Assembly: GCA_031553675.1 (NCBI GenBank)
Contig: JAVBLF010000016.1
Location: 23,701 to 87,700 of the forward strand
Direction: 5' to 3'
Length of the DNA stretch: 64,000 bases
Source of the DNA: JAVBLF01 sp031553675
GTDB lineage: Bacteria > Bacillota > Clostridia > Christensenellales > CALWSW01
A program made the position numbers and the translations under genes. Shown here piece after piece: positions 34,103-43,613 of this stretch; position 1 is the stretch's first letter; each line of letters starts with the position of its first letter. The notes under the pieces were generated by a model that was not told the DNA's origin, did not search any database, and saw only the letters and a program-made list of their open reading frames with translations.

Positions 34103-34160
34103 GGACCTGAGGCCGTGCACCGAGCCAGCGGCCGAGAGAAAACCCGCCGGATGGGCCGCC

Positions 34161-35996
34161 ATGAAAAAGCCAAAACAACCAAGCGCCAAGATCAACGCCA
34201 TCCTGTTTCGATCCTACATGCTCGCGATGTTTGCCGTGCTGCTGGCCGTCACGGTCATTTTTGCCGCCATCGAATTCAATTCCCTAAACCGCAACGTGCG
34301 TTCCAAGCTCCAACAGGCCAACCATTCCGTCGCCCTGAGCGTCGATAACCAGATCAAGCAGATGGATACCATTTCGATCAGCGCGCTTTACTCAAATCTG
34401 TTAAAAAATTCCTTTTCGACCTATTCCGACCAGCTCGACCTCGCCGAGGACAGCACCCCCAACCCCGCAGCGAAGGTCGGCAACGCCAAGATACTGCACG
34501 ATCTGATGTTTGCGATCATCGGCGTCAACAACGACATCAAGCAGATCAACCTTTACAACACCGATCGGGGTAGCTTTGGGTCGGGGCTCTACAATGGCTA
34601 TATCGACCAAAACCTGCGCGATATGCCCTGGTACCCCATGACGCTTGAAGCGGAGGGAAAGCGCTTCGTGACGAAAGCACACGACAGCGCGCTTTTTGCC
34701 TCCTCCCAGCGGCAGACTGCGGGGCGTGATTTCGTCTCGCTCTGCCGGATCTACTTCGACAAATTCAACCGCATGGATGGCGCGATCGAGGTCGTCGAAT
34801 ACTACGATACGGTATTCGACAGCGCCATGCACGCCGAGGGCGCGTACAAGCTCCGCTTTTATATCTACGACGCGAACGGTACGCTGCTCTATCCGAAGCA
34901 GGCAAGCAGCATGCATGCTGACGACTACCGCCGCTATGCCGCCGGGCAGGGCAGCGATCAGGCGCACACCTACGACAACGCCGCATCGGGCCAGCGCGAA
35001 TTCCTGATCAGCGAAACCATGCCCTATTCGAACTTCCTAAGCGTCGCCGTTGTCGACAGCGACAGCTTTTACGCGCCGATCACGCAGTTTTTCGTGCTCC
35101 TCATCGCGATCTTTCTGGCAGGCCTTCTCATCTGCTATCTGACGGCCCGCCGTCTGGCCCGCCGCCTGGCTCTCCCGCTGACGTCGATGCACACCCACCT
35201 GTCGGCCATCGACTACGAGCAGCGCAGCTGGGAAAAGCTCAACATGGACGCGACCGGCATCATCGAGATCGACGATCTCAGCGCGAGTGTCGATCGTTTC
35301 CAGGACGAGATCCTTCGCGCGACGGACGAAATACTCCTGCTCCAGCGCCACGAAGCCCAGTCGCAGATGCTGGCGCTGCAATCGCAGATGAACCCGCACT
35401 TCCTCTACAACTCGATCGCGACCATCCAAGCCATGGCGGACGAGGGCATGAATGAAGAGATCGCGCAGATGAGCGACGCGATCTCGACCATTTTGCGCTA
35501 CGTATCCTCGACCAAGGAGAGCATGGTCCGCCTCGAGCTCGAACTGGAAACCACCGACCTCTATCTGGACTGCCATCACTTCCGCTTCGGTGACAATCTC
35601 CGCTACCGCATCGACGTGCCTGACGATATGCTCGACGTCAGCGTCCCCAAACTCTGCGTCCAACTTTTGGTCGAAAACGCGATCAAATACACCTCGGTCT
35701 CCGTGCCACCCCCCTTCGAGATCCTCGTGCAATGTCTGCGCTCGGACAACCAATGGCTGGTCAGCGTTTATGACAACGGCAGCGGTTTCCCGGACGATGT
35801 CATCGAAAGCATCACAAAAAAGACCCACGCGATCGAGAACACAGGGCGCTTGCCGTCGCTCGAACTCAAGGGGATGGGGCTCATGAACCTCTACATTCGG
35901 CTTTGGCTGATTTACAAGCACGATTGCGTATTCGAAATCGGGAACCGCGAACAGGGCGGTGCTTTCGTGCGGATTGGAGGGAGACTCGATGCCTAG
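34161..35996 (+). CDS. YesM-type sensor histidine kinase
   Basis: 611 residues: transmembrane helix near 20-42, extracellular sensor of about 270 residues, second helix, HAMP-like linker, then a His_kinase domain. The H-box LALQSQMNPHFLYNSI and the LLVENAIKYTS N-box are typical of the YesM/LytS type. The last G-box part, GMGLMNLYIRLWLIY, is family-typical. It likely senses an extracellular sugar and phosphorylates the regulator encoded next, which overlaps it by eight bases. Confidence 0.9.
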   Translation: MKKPKQPSAKINAILFRSYMLAMFAVLLAVTVIFAAIEFNSLNRNVRSKLQQANHSVALSVDNQIKQMDTISISALYSNLLKNSFSTYSDQLDLAEDSTPNPAAKVGNAKILHDLMFAIIGVNNDIKQINLYNTDRGSFGSGLYNGYIDQNLRDMPWYPMTLEAEGKRFVTKAHDSALFASSQRQTAGRDFVSLCRIYFDKFNRMDGAIEVVEYYDTVFDSAMHAEGAYKLRFYIYDANGTLLYPKQASSMHADDYRRYAAGQGSDQAHTYDNAASGQREFLISETMPYSNFLSVAVVDSDSFYAPITQFFVLLIAIFLAGLLICYLTARRLARRLALPLTSMHTHLSAIDYEQRSWEKLNMDATGIIEIDDLSASVDRFQDEILRATDEILLLQRHEAQSQMLALQSQMNPHFLYNSIATIQAMADEGMNEEIAQMSDAISTILRYVSSTKESMVRLELELETTDLYLDCHHFRFGDNLRYRIDVPDDMLDVSVPKLCVQLLVENAIKYTSVSVPPPFEILVQCLRSDNQWLVSVYDNGSGFPDDVIESITKKTHAIENTGRLPSLELKGMGLMNLYIRLWLIYKHDCVFEIGNREQGGAFVRIGGRLDA

Positions 35997-36753
35997 CCTA
36001 CCGCACTTTAACGTCATGATCGTCGAGGATGAGCCCTTGCTTTTGCGGGCGCTCGAAAATTTGATCGAACAGCTCGACGCCGGCTTCGTCGTCACGGCCA
36101 GCGCACGAGACGGCGCCAGTGCGCTCCATGCACTCGCGGATAACGACATCCATCTCGTGATCACAGACATCGTGATGCCGGTCGTATCGGGGCTCGACCT
36201 GCTCGAACAGCTCGGACAGCGCCGGCCCAACCTGCCCGTGATCCTGCTGTCAGGCCGCTCCGACTTCGAATTCGCGCAAAAGGCGCTTCGCGGGGGCGCT
36301 TTGGATTACATCCTGAAGCCGGTGAGCCGGGAAAAGCTCGAGAACGCCCTGCTCAAGGCCAAAACAAGGCTGAGCGCCCACTACCAGATCGCCGAGGACG
36401 AATCGCTGAGCGGCACGAGCTCCGAACAAGCCATCCAGTACGCGCGCGACTACCTGCGCGCCCATTTTGCCGATGCGATCGAACTGGCTGCTTTGGCGAA
36501 ACAACTCGGCTTTTCGGCGGCTTATCTGACCAAGCTCTTCCACAAGTACGAAAAGTGTACGCCGGTCAAGTACCTGACCGAGCTTCGGATCAACGAGGCC
36601 AAAAACCTGCTTTACAGCACCGATCTCCCGATCAAGGAGATCAGCGAGCGCGTAGGCTACGACAACCAATTTTACTTCAGCCGCGTCTTTCGAAAGTCGG
36701 TGCAGCTCACGCCTTCCGAATACCGCGAGCGAAAGCGCCAACCCAACGCATAG
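35989..36753 (+). CDS. YesN-type response regulator with AraC output domain
   Basis: 254 residues. Receiver domain with acidic pocket VEDEP, phospho-acceptor Asp60 (VITDIVMP) and Lys in ILKPVS. A linker is followed by an AraC-type double helix-turn-helix ending in ERVGYDNQFYFSRVFRK and PSEYRER. ATG35989 lies inside the kinase gene end behind GGAGGGAG. Likely activates the divergent sugar operon. Confidence 0.92.
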   Translation: MPSLPHFNVMIVEDEPLLLRALENLIEQLDAGFVVTASARDGASALHALADNDIHLVITDIVMPVVSGLDLLEQLGQRRPNLPVILLSGRSDFEFAQKALRGGALDYILKPVSREKLENALLKAKTRLSAHYQIAEDESLSGTSSEQAIQYARDYLRAHFADAIELAALAKQLGFSAAYLTKLFHKYEKCTPVKYLTELRINEAKNLLYSTDLPIKEISERVGYDNQFYFSRVFRKSVQLTPSEYRERKRQPNA

Positions 36754-36761
36754 AAGGGTAC

Positions 36762-36796
36762 AAAAAAGCCCCGGCTCGTAACCGAGGCTTTTTTGT
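36762..36796. terminator. Bidirectional terminator between convergent operons
   Basis: AAAAAAGCC / GGCTTTTTT stem with inner CGG/CCG pairs; serves both the two-component operon (+) and the glutamate mutase operon (-). Confidence 0.85.
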
Positions 36797-36808
36797 GCCA
36801 ATGCGATC

Positions 36809-37744
36809 CTAGGCCTGCAAGACGATGCGGTTGAGATCGCTGATGTCGGCCTGCAATTGGTTTCCGACCAGGCCGACGAGCAGGTAACGGCCCGTGACCG
36901 GCTCTCGGAGAAAGTCTTTGAGCAGCGTCAGCTTTTGGATCACGCCCGTGTTGTGGACGTGCATGCGCGGACCCGTGCAGCCGTGCAGTTCTTCGCCGAT
37001 CATGATGTGATGGTCGTCCACGTAGGAAATGGTGACATCGCGCGAGATGACCTCGTTCGCCATGCTTTCCAGCAGATCGATGTCGATGTCCGGCCTGTCC
37101 TGAAAGCTCAGGATGAAGCCGTGCCGGACGTCGGCGTGGTCATACTGGTGGTAGTCAACGCCCTGCTTTTGCAGAAAATGTTCGCAGATGTCTTCGGCCG
37201 TATGCACCATGAGGCGGTAGCGGATCGACTTGAACACGACGTCCGAAATGTCCTGGGGCATTGGGCCGAAGAGGGTGGGGCGTGTGATGATGACCTCTTC
37301 GCCGATGCCGATCAAAAGGTGGGCGTTTTGCTTTAAAAATGGGTAGATCAGGTCAAAATGCTCGACGACGACGCGCTTGCCCTTCTGAATGGCGTAGTTG
37401 ATCAGCTCGGCCAGCTCGTGCATCTGCATGAAGCCCGATTCGAAGCGGATGTCGATGTGGTAGGTGTGCGGCGTGTAGAAGCCCGTCTCATCGACGTTGA
37501 GCAACGGCAGTGGCCGCACGTTGACGCCCTCGTCGTCGTTCGTTAACTCGAGCCCGGGAAACATACCTTTGATGATCATGCTTTTGCCCGATCCGGCGTC
37601 GCCGATCAGGCCGATCAGCTTGTCAAAGGGGCTAAGGTACATCGCCGCGACCTGCATGCCGAGGTCGGCCATGCGGTTGTTGCCGCGCGGGGCAAAATAC
37701 ATGCTGTAGAGATGGCTCTTTTGCATGCGTCCAGAGTAGGCCAT
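36809..37744 (-). CDS. P-loop protein of the glutamate mutase operon (alanyl-tRNA synthetase additional-domain family)
   Basis: 311 residues. A Walker A loop GDAGSGKS is at about residues 48-55. The C-terminal part has a HxxxH-rich stretch near YVDDHHIMIGEELHG and CTGPRMHVHNTG, which fits the family named after a second additional domain of alanyl-tRNA synthetase. It is not a synthetase: no aminoacylation core. It is the last gene of the ftcD-to-here operon, ten bases after the DUF4387 gene. Function unknown; a kinase or GTPase-like helper of the mutase pathway is possible. Confidence 0.6.
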   Translation of the reverse strand: MAYSGRMQKSHLYSMYFAPRGNNRMADLGMQVAAMYLSPFDKLIGLIGDAGSGKSMIIKGMFPGLELTNDDEGVNVRPLPLLNVDETGFYTPHTYHIDIRFESGFMQMHELAELINYAIQKGKRVVVEHFDLIYPFLKQNAHLLIGIGEEVIITRPTLFGPMPQDISDVVFKSIRYRLMVHTAEDICEHFLQKQGVDYHQYDHADVRHGFILSFQDRPDIDIDLLESMANEVISRDVTISYVDDHHIMIGEELHGCTGPRMHVHNTGVIQKLTLLKDFLREPVTGRYLLVGLVGNQLQADISDLNRIVLQA

Positions 37745-37754
37745 CGCGCGCCTC

Positions 37755-38072
37755 CTAAACGTCGAGTTCGAGTCCGAGCAAGGGCGCGTGCTGTTGGGCG
37801 CCGTAGACGTCGGTTTCGCCGAGGTCCCCCGAGCAGATCGGCCGCACGATCGTGATCTTGATCGCCTTGGCTGGGTCGAAGGCGATGATGCCGATGATCC
37901 GTTCAGGCGCGATGCGAAAGAGATCGCAGACGAGCGCTTCGTCGATCTGGCCGGACGCCTTGACGCTCTCGTAGATCGCGAAGGACTTGAACATGATGTC
38001 GAAAGTCAGCTCATACGGCCCGGCGTTCTTGCTGCGGATGACGTCCGCGAGATCGGTCAATTTCGCTTTCAT
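37755..38072 (-). CDS. DUF4387 family protein
   Basis: 105 residues, single small domain. The opening LADVIRSKNAGPYELTFDIMF and ICSGDLGETDVYGAQQHAPLL are the DUF4387 signature. Family members are found next to AtuA-like (DUF1446) genes, as here, often fused to them, suggesting one complex. No biochemical role is known to me. Lies 10 bases downstream of the DUF1446 gene with GGAGGAC as ribosome site. Confidence 0.85.
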   Translation of the reverse strand: MKAKLTDLADVIRSKNAGPYELTFDIMFKSFAIYESVKASGQIDEALVCDLFRIAPERIIGIIAFDPAKAIKITIVRPICSGDLGETDVYGAQQHAPLLGLELDV

Positions 38073-38082
38073 GGCGTCCTCC

Positions 38083-39444
38083 TTACAGCGCGATCATGTC
38101 GATGGGGAAGTAGCGGAGCGGGTCGGGCGCGTCGAGCAGATGGTAGACGCTGAAGACGAAAACTTCGCCCGCGTGGAAATCGCTCGGCGAGAAGGGGAAA
38201 GCGAGGTTGCCTGCCGTCGCGCGCCGTCCCTCGTAGCCGTAGTGCAGCATGGTCGATCGCGCAAACGCACAGACGGTGTCGGCGTCCTTTTGCGTCGGCG
38301 CGACGGCCTCGATCACGATGCCGAGTTCATGCGCGCCGGAAGTGTCGGGCGTCGGTTCGAGCCCCGCCATGACGCCGTCTTTGCCGTAGATCGTGAAGTG
38401 CAGCGCGTAATCGGGCAGACGATCGGCAAAGTTGTCGGCCACGCGCTCGCGCACGGCCTGGACGATCTCGTCCATCTTCGCGATCATGATCGGATCGCGC
38501 GTGCCGGCGATCGAGACGGTGCGGAAGCCGATCGGCTTGGCGCCTTCGAGCTTGACGGTGTAGCGTTCTGCCGGCACGAAACGGCTTCCCGATACGCGGA
38601 CGGCGTTGTCGCCCTCCTGCTCAAACTGGCAGGCCGTCAGATCGAGATGGCCGCCCGGCCCTGGCAGTATGTAGGGGTTGGTCTTCTCGTAGAGCGTGTG
38701 CGCCGCGACGGAGAGGGTCGTACACTTGCGGATGGGGTTGAGTGGCTCGATACGGAAATGATCCTCGCCGATGCTGCCAAACATGCAATCGGAACCGCTT
38801 CCGGGCGTCGCGCAGATCGCCGCGCATTCGAGAATCTTGCCGAGGTGGATCGCAAGGCCCTTGTCGTAGCCGCGCAGTGTCGGCAGCGCCGCGAAAACCG
38901 AAGGGTCATACGCTCGCCCTGCCAAGATGACGTCCGCGCCCATTTCAAGCGCCTTCCAGAACGGCTCCATGCCCATCTGCCCGACGATGTGGGTCGAGGC
39001 TTCGATCTCGCTTTCAACGAGGTCGGGCGCGGGGTGGAGGGTCGAAATGTGTCCGGCGCGGAATTCCTGCAAGAGGGTCACTTTGCCGATCTCGGCGTGG
39101 ATCACGGCCAGCTTGAAGTGAAGCCCCTGTTCCTGCGCGATCTCTTCGATGATCGCGCGGTTCCAGTCGAGGTGGGGGTCGGCGCCGCTGCCGCCCGCCG
39201 TGCCGATCAGGATGGGAATTCCCTTTGGCACCCCCGCTTTGAGCATGATCTCCAGGTCGCGCTTTACGGCGCCGCGATCGGTGAAGGAGACGCCCGCGCC
39301 GAGGTAGTAAGGCCCCGGGTCGGTCGAACCGGCATCGACGGCGATCAGGTGGGGATCGCGCTTCATGCCTTCCGCAAAGGACGCTTCCGGAAAACCGTAG
39401 CCGAGGATGGCCGTCGCCGAGAGGATGCGAAACGCTTCGCGCAT
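38083..39444 (-). CDS. AtuA-like (DUF1446) protein
   Basis: 453 residues. AVDAGSTDPGPYYLG, GTAGGSGADPHLDW, ILAGRAYDPSVFAALP and ECAAICATPGSGSD mark the acyclic-terpene-utilisation AtuA/DUF1446 family. The terpene name comes from Pseudomonas; in Clostridia the gene commonly sits beside methylaspartate ammonia-lyase, so a role in handling mesaconate or a branched C5 acid is more likely here. It overlaps nothing but follows mal by two bases, so it is translationally coupled to it. Confidence 0.82.
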   Translation of the reverse strand: MREAFRILSATAILGYGFPEASFAEGMKRDPHLIAVDAGSTDPGPYYLGAGVSFTDRGAVKRDLEIMLKAGVPKGIPILIGTAGGSGADPHLDWNRAIIEEIAQEQGLHFKLAVIHAEIGKVTLLQEFRAGHISTLHPAPDLVESEIEASTHIVGQMGMEPFWKALEMGADVILAGRAYDPSVFAALPTLRGYDKGLAIHLGKILECAAICATPGSGSDCMFGSIGEDHFRIEPLNPIRKCTTLSVAAHTLYEKTNPYILPGPGGHLDLTACQFEQEGDNAVRVSGSRFVPAERYTVKLEGAKPIGFRTVSIAGTRDPIMIAKMDEIVQAVRERVADNFADRLPDYALHFTIYGKDGVMAGLEPTPDTSGAHELGIVIEAVAPTQKDADTVCAFARSTMLHYGYEGRRATAGNLAFPFSPSDFHAGEVFVFSVYHLLDAPDPLRYFPIDMIAL

Positions 39445-39446
39445 GC

Positions 39447-40697
39447 CTATGCCCCCTTCCGCAGGTGCTTGAGCGCCAGTATGCGGCGCATCTCGTTGTG
39501 GACGATCATGAAGCCCTCATCGACGCCCATGCCGGGCTTGGCGAGGATCTGGTCGGGCTTGGTCGCCATGGCGACGTGCACACAGACCTGCGCCGAGCGG
39601 TCGGTTTCGTTGCAGGTGCCGCCTTGGTAAGCGCCGACGCCCTTGTCTTTGCAGTAGAGCACGGCTTCGGCGACGTTGCCGATGCCGCCGAGGTCGGGCG
39701 TCTTGATCTGCACCATGTGGCCGGCCTTGTTGTCGGCAAAGAACTGGATGTCTTCGAGCGTGTTGCACCACTCGTCCGCGACGATCTCGACGGCGATGCC
39801 GCGGGAATCGACGAGGTGGGTCAGTTCGGCGAGCGCTTCCATCTGGGCTTGGCGCTCCTCGACGTCCATCGGCCCTTCGATGCGCAGCTTGAAGGGGTTC
39901 GCAGCGGTTGCCAGCGTTTCCAGGTAGGCGGCCATCGCGTCATAATTGTGATTGCCGAAGGCCTGGCCGATCGTGCCGTAGACGTCGATGTGCAGCACGG
40001 GCGCATAGGTTTCCTCGACGCGCAGCTTCAAGATGCGATCGCGCAGCCAAGCGACGTATTCGCGCAGTTTTTCGCCATCGCGGCCGAGTTTCGTGTCGAC
40101 GTTGTTGATCAGCGCGTGGGGGAGCACCTGGGCGCCCTTGATGATCATCTTGTCGGCGTTGTCGTAGCGCCCGTCGCCCGACTGCGTAAAGATCGGGATC
40201 ATCGCGTCGGAAAGCACCGTGCCGTATTCGGCCGCAACGACCTCGCACATCATCTTGTGCTGGGCCCTGGCAGCGGCGTCGAGCAGGGCCTGGGACACAC
40301 CGTAACGGATCGCGGTGTGCAAACGCTTGCCGTCGATGGTGAACGTTTCGAGCGCGTCGGCGTTCGGGCGGAAAGCGTCGGCGTCGCGTCCGATCAGGAG
40401 CGGCTTGACCTGGCGCTCGATGACCGGAATGAAGTCGGCGGCGAGAAAGAGCGGATCGCGGCCGCCCGCGCCCGAATACTGCACGGCGGCACAGTCGCCG
40501 AACGCGACCTGCCCGTCTTCGAGCAGCAGCATGACGGAGATCGCTTCTCCGGCCTGGCGCACGCTCGTGAAGCCGGGCGTTTTTGGTTCTCCAAAGTAGG
40601 CTGCGCCCTCCATGACGGCGCCGGACTTGATCGCGCGCTGGTCGTCGAAGAAGAAGCCGGTGCGTCCAGGCGCGCATACGAGGTCGATAATTTTCAC
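39447..40697 (-). CDS. mal: Methylaspartate ammonia-lyase
   Basis: 416 residues of the enolase superfamily. It removes ammonia from (2S,3S)-3-methylaspartate to give mesaconate. Metal ligands appear in HIDVYGTIG, IEGPMD and VADEWCNT, and the catalytic lysine is in QIKTPDLGG. GGTCNETD near the C-terminus is also typical. Start is GTG40697 behind GGGAGGAAC. It comes directly after glutamate mutase subunit E, separated by repeat copy C, and supplies the second step of the methylaspartate route of glutamate fermentation. Confidence 0.96.
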   Translation of the reverse strand: MKIIDLVCAPGRTGFFFDDQRAIKSGAVMEGAAYFGEPKTPGFTSVRQAGEAISVMLLLEDGQVAFGDCAAVQYSGAGGRDPLFLAADFIPVIERQVKPLLIGRDADAFRPNADALETFTIDGKRLHTAIRYGVSQALLDAAARAQHKMMCEVVAAEYGTVLSDAMIPIFTQSGDGRYDNADKMIIKGAQVLPHALINNVDTKLGRDGEKLREYVAWLRDRILKLRVEETYAPVLHIDVYGTIGQAFGNHNYDAMAAYLETLATAANPFKLRIEGPMDVEERQAQMEALAELTHLVDSRGIAVEIVADEWCNTLEDIQFFADNKAGHMVQIKTPDLGGIGNVAEAVLYCKDKGVGAYQGGTCNETDRSAQVCVHVAMATKPDQILAKPGMGVDEGFMIVHNEMRRILALKHLRKGA

Positions 40698-40732
40698 GAC
40701 GTTCCTCCCATGGACTTCAAAACGTTACGAAC

Positions 40733-40799
40733 GGGATTCCAAAGGGATTTGTCCCTTTGGTAGGGGGCTTGGGGGATGAAATCCCCCCAAAAAGCCTAG
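40733..40799 (-). repeat. Double-hairpin repeat, copy C, overlapping the glmE stop
   Basis: Read on the minus strand: CTAGG, hairpin 1 (TTGGGGG / CCCCCAA), GCCCCCTA, hairpin 2 (CCAAAGGG / CCCTTTGG), AATCCC. The TAG of the leading CTAG is the glmE stop codon. Confidence 0.85.
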
Positions 40800-42247
40800 T
40801 TGCGTGGACGCCCGACGAGGCGACCCTTGCTGATCGCGTAGACATCGTCGATCACCATCTGGAAGGTCGCGGGGCGCTTCTCGACGCGGGCGCGCTCTTC
40901 GAAGCGTTCGCGGTTCCATTCGACCAGTTCTTTGCTCAACGGGATGTTACCGACGTTGAGAAAGCGGACCGCGCCGTCGTTGTCGCGGGCGGGCAGCATC
41001 TTGCCGGCGTTGAAGCGGCTGGGGGCAAAGGGCACATCGATCACACCCGCCTGGAACGCTCGCACCGCCCCGACTGCGATGTCGCCGTCGCCCAGATCGA
41101 AGCACTTGTCGACGATGCAGCGCGTTTCGGCGGCGATCGTGGCCTTTTCCGCGGCGACGCCCTGCTCGGTCAGGCCCTGCTCGCCCAGCATGGAGATCAT
41201 CTGCTTCGTGCAGTGCAGGCCCTGCGCGTTGGCCTCCTTGGTCGGGATGCCCATGGCCTCGTGCGGCGTCTTGACGATGACCTTCGTCGCGTGCGAGAGG
41301 GCGGCGGCGGCGCTGCCCCAGCCGATGACGGCGTAGGCCTTGGCCTCGTCCTGCGGGAAGCCGCCCATCCACTGGTGCAGCACCGTCGTGACGACGCAAT
41401 CGCAGTAGCCCGCCTTTTCGAGGTACTCCTCGGTCAACGCCAAGAGCGTGCCGATCGCGGCGACGTCCTGGACGAGGTTCCCGCACTGGCCGTAGCCGAC
41501 GGTGAGACTCTTGACGCCCTGTTCCGCGGCGAGCAAGCTCTCAATGATCGCAACCGCATGCGACACGCTGGGCGGCACGAGCGTACCGGTCAGCGGGCCA
41601 AAGGGTTCGCGGTTGATCGATACGCCGTGTTCTTCGTAGAGCCCTGTCAGACGATCGCAGTATTGCCAATCCGCGATGGTCTTTTCGAGCGAGACGTTCT
41701 TGGCGTAGGGGATGTTGTAGGAAATGCCGCCGCCCTCGTAGCTCGTGAAGCCGCTGGCGTAACTGATCTCGGTCAGAAGACGGGCGTCAGGCGTGCCGTG
41801 ACGCACCTGGACGGGGACTTGCAGCGTTTCGATGATCCGGCGGCAGGCTTCGACGCCGTGGTTGACGATCGGAAGGCCGTTGAGCATGGACTTGCCGTTC
41901 TGTGCCGACTCCTCGATGCCCCTTTGGGCTTCTTCGTAGCGGTTCTGGCGGGTGTAACTGTCTACGGTGCTGGGCAAAAGGTCGGCTTCGCCCTCGTCTT
42001 GCAGGTATTGCAAAAGGGCGATGTGATCGTCGACAAGCGCGACGCCCGCGCGCGGTTGGATCAGCGTCTGCTGATTGGCCTTGGCGGTTTCGAGCTTTTG
42101 GGCGAATCGCTTCGCTTCGGGCAGCGATTTGTGATATGCGATGGCCTCTTCCATGTCCACGGCGGCGCCGGTCGGCCACTGTTGCAATACCTCCCGCCGG
42201 ATCGCTTCAAACTGATCGTCCGGCATCCGCACGTTACGCAGCTCCAT
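40796..42247 (-). CDS. glmE: Glutamate mutase subunit E
   Basis: 483 residues, full length. TIM-barrel subunit of coenzyme-B12-dependent glutamate mutase, which rearranges L-glutamate to (2S,3S)-3-methylaspartate together with the B12-binding GlmS. Matches include VRHGTPDARLLTEIS, GGGISYNIPYAK, REPFGPLTGTLVPPS and KTPHEAMGIPT. Starts 14 bases inside the end of glmL. Its stop codon lies in the repeat. Note the mutase genes are in the order S, L, E as in classical clostridial clusters. Confidence 0.97.
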   Translation of the reverse strand: MELRNVRMPDDQFEAIRREVLQQWPTGAAVDMEEAIAYHKSLPEAKRFAQKLETAKANQQTLIQPRAGVALVDDHIALLQYLQDEGEADLLPSTVDSYTRQNRYEEAQRGIEESAQNGKSMLNGLPIVNHGVEACRRIIETLQVPVQVRHGTPDARLLTEISYASGFTSYEGGGISYNIPYAKNVSLEKTIADWQYCDRLTGLYEEHGVSINREPFGPLTGTLVPPSVSHAVAIIESLLAAEQGVKSLTVGYGQCGNLVQDVAAIGTLLALTEEYLEKAGYCDCVVTTVLHQWMGGFPQDEAKAYAVIGWGSAAAALSHATKVIVKTPHEAMGIPTKEANAQGLHCTKQMISMLGEQGLTEQGVAAEKATIAAETRCIVDKCFDLGDGDIAVGAVRAFQAGVIDVPFAPSRFNAGKMLPARDNDGAVRFLNVGNIPLSKELVEWNRERFEERARVEKRPATFQMVIDDVYAISKGRLVGRPRN

Positions 42248-43613
42248 GTTCGGATAACTCCTTTTTCATGATTTGAAGGGCGGCGCGGGGGTCGATTTGG
42301 CTCAGCAGTCCCATGGCCGCAAGGATGTAGTTTTGATCGAGCAAGATCGTTGCGTTTCGGGGTTTGAGCGAGAAGGGATGTTCGCGCCGCAAGGCATAGG
42401 AAGCGATCGCGCGCGGATCCTTCGCGTGGACGAGCGCGCCGCCCGTCAGCACGAGCCGCTGCACGCTGCGCAGGTCTTTGCCCGTTTGGACGTAGACTTC
42501 GCCCGCGGGGGTATAGCAGCGCTCGATCGTGCCGGCATGGCGCTCGATCGCCGCCGCCATCGCCGATCCAGCCAGCGCCGCGTCGAGCGCTTCCCATTCC
42601 GGATCGACGGGCAGGACGTCGGGCGCATCCGCCAAGGCTGCGATCCGTTCTTCCGCGCGGCCTTCCGTCAAACCAGCTTCCCGCGCGATCACGGCGATGC
42701 CCGCTTCCCGCTGTACACCGGCTGCGCCGTAGCGCATGCCAAGGTCGCCTTCGACGGTGCGTTTCGCGAACGGCTCCGGAAGCCCCTTGATCACGGTGTT
42801 GGCGCGTTCCGGCGTTCCATCGGCGATCGAATAGACGTCGGTCGTCGCGCCGCCGAGATCGACGGCCATCAACTCGCCAAGTCCCGCTTCGCCCTCGCAG
42901 CCCGTACCGAGCAGGCGCATGGCGTCGAGCATGGCGGCGGGCGTCGGCATGACGATGCCCGATACCAGCGCTTTGGCGCGGGTCAGCCCTTTGGCCTCGA
43001 CGATGCGACGCAGGAAGACCGCGCGGATCGTCTCCTGGGCCGGCGCTGCATTGAGTTCGTTGAGCGCGGGCATGACGTTCTCGGTCACGAAGACCTCGCG
43101 CTCACTGAGAATGTCTCGAATCTCGTCGGCACAGACGCGGTTTCCGGCGTAAACGATGGGGAAATCGCCGACCTGTGCGAGTGCGCGGGCGTTGTGGAGC
43201 GCCGTATCGCTGTCGCCGCCATCGGTGCCGCCGGTCAGGAGCAGGATGTCGGGCCGAAGCGCTTCGATCGCGGCAAGATCACCGGGCGTAAGTTTGTAGG
43301 CGAAACTTTTTTCGACCTTGGCCCCGGCGCCGAGCGAGGCAATTTGCGCGGCCTTGGCGGTCAAAGACGGCACCAGACCGCACGCGATCATCCGAAGTCC
43401 GCCAGCCGCGCTCGAACAGGCGCGCGTTACACCGAAAGAATCGATGCCGCAATCTTGTTTGAGCCTTGCGAGCGCGCGTTCGAATCCGACGTCGATGCCC
43501 TCGCGCACGGTCGTCGGGCTGGCCGCTGTGCCGATCACGCGCGCGCCATCGATGTCGGCCGCCGTGACCTTGGTATAGGTGCTGCCGAAGTCGATCAGGA
43601 GCGCGGGTTTCAT
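42234..43613 (-). CDS. glmL: Glutamate mutase reactivating factor-like protein GlmL/MutL
   Basis: 459 residues. LLIDFGSTYTKVTA, SSAAGGLRM, LLTGGTDGGD and AVDLGGATTDVYS are the ASKHA-type phosphate and linker motifs of the MutL family. It lies between glmS and glmE and overlaps both (four bases with glmS), the standard order. Probably reactivates the mutase after cobalamin damage. Start ATG43613 is set by the glmS overlap; the long frame upstream is antisense to nothing real and merely lacks stops. Related to the protein at 2494-3861. Confidence 0.92.
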   Translation of the reverse strand: MKPALLIDFGSTYTKVTAADIDGARVIGTAASPTTVREGIDVGFERALARLKQDCGIDSFGVTRACSSAAGGLRMIACGLVPSLTAKAAQIASLGAGAKVEKSFAYKLTPGDLAAIEALRPDILLLTGGTDGGDSDTALHNARALAQVGDFPIVYAGNRVCADEIRDILSEREVFVTENVMPALNELNAAPAQETIRAVFLRRIVEAKGLTRAKALVSGIVMPTPAAMLDAMRLLGTGCEGEAGLGELMAVDLGGATTDVYSIADGTPERANTVIKGLPEPFAKRTVEGDLGMRYGAAGVQREAGIAVIAREAGLTEGRAEERIAALADAPDVLPVDPEWEALDAALAGSAMAAAIERHAGTIERCYTPAGEVYVQTGKDLRSVQRLVLTGGALVHAKDPRAIASYALRREHPFSLKPRNATILLDQNYILAAMGLLSQIDPRAALQIMKKELSEHGAA

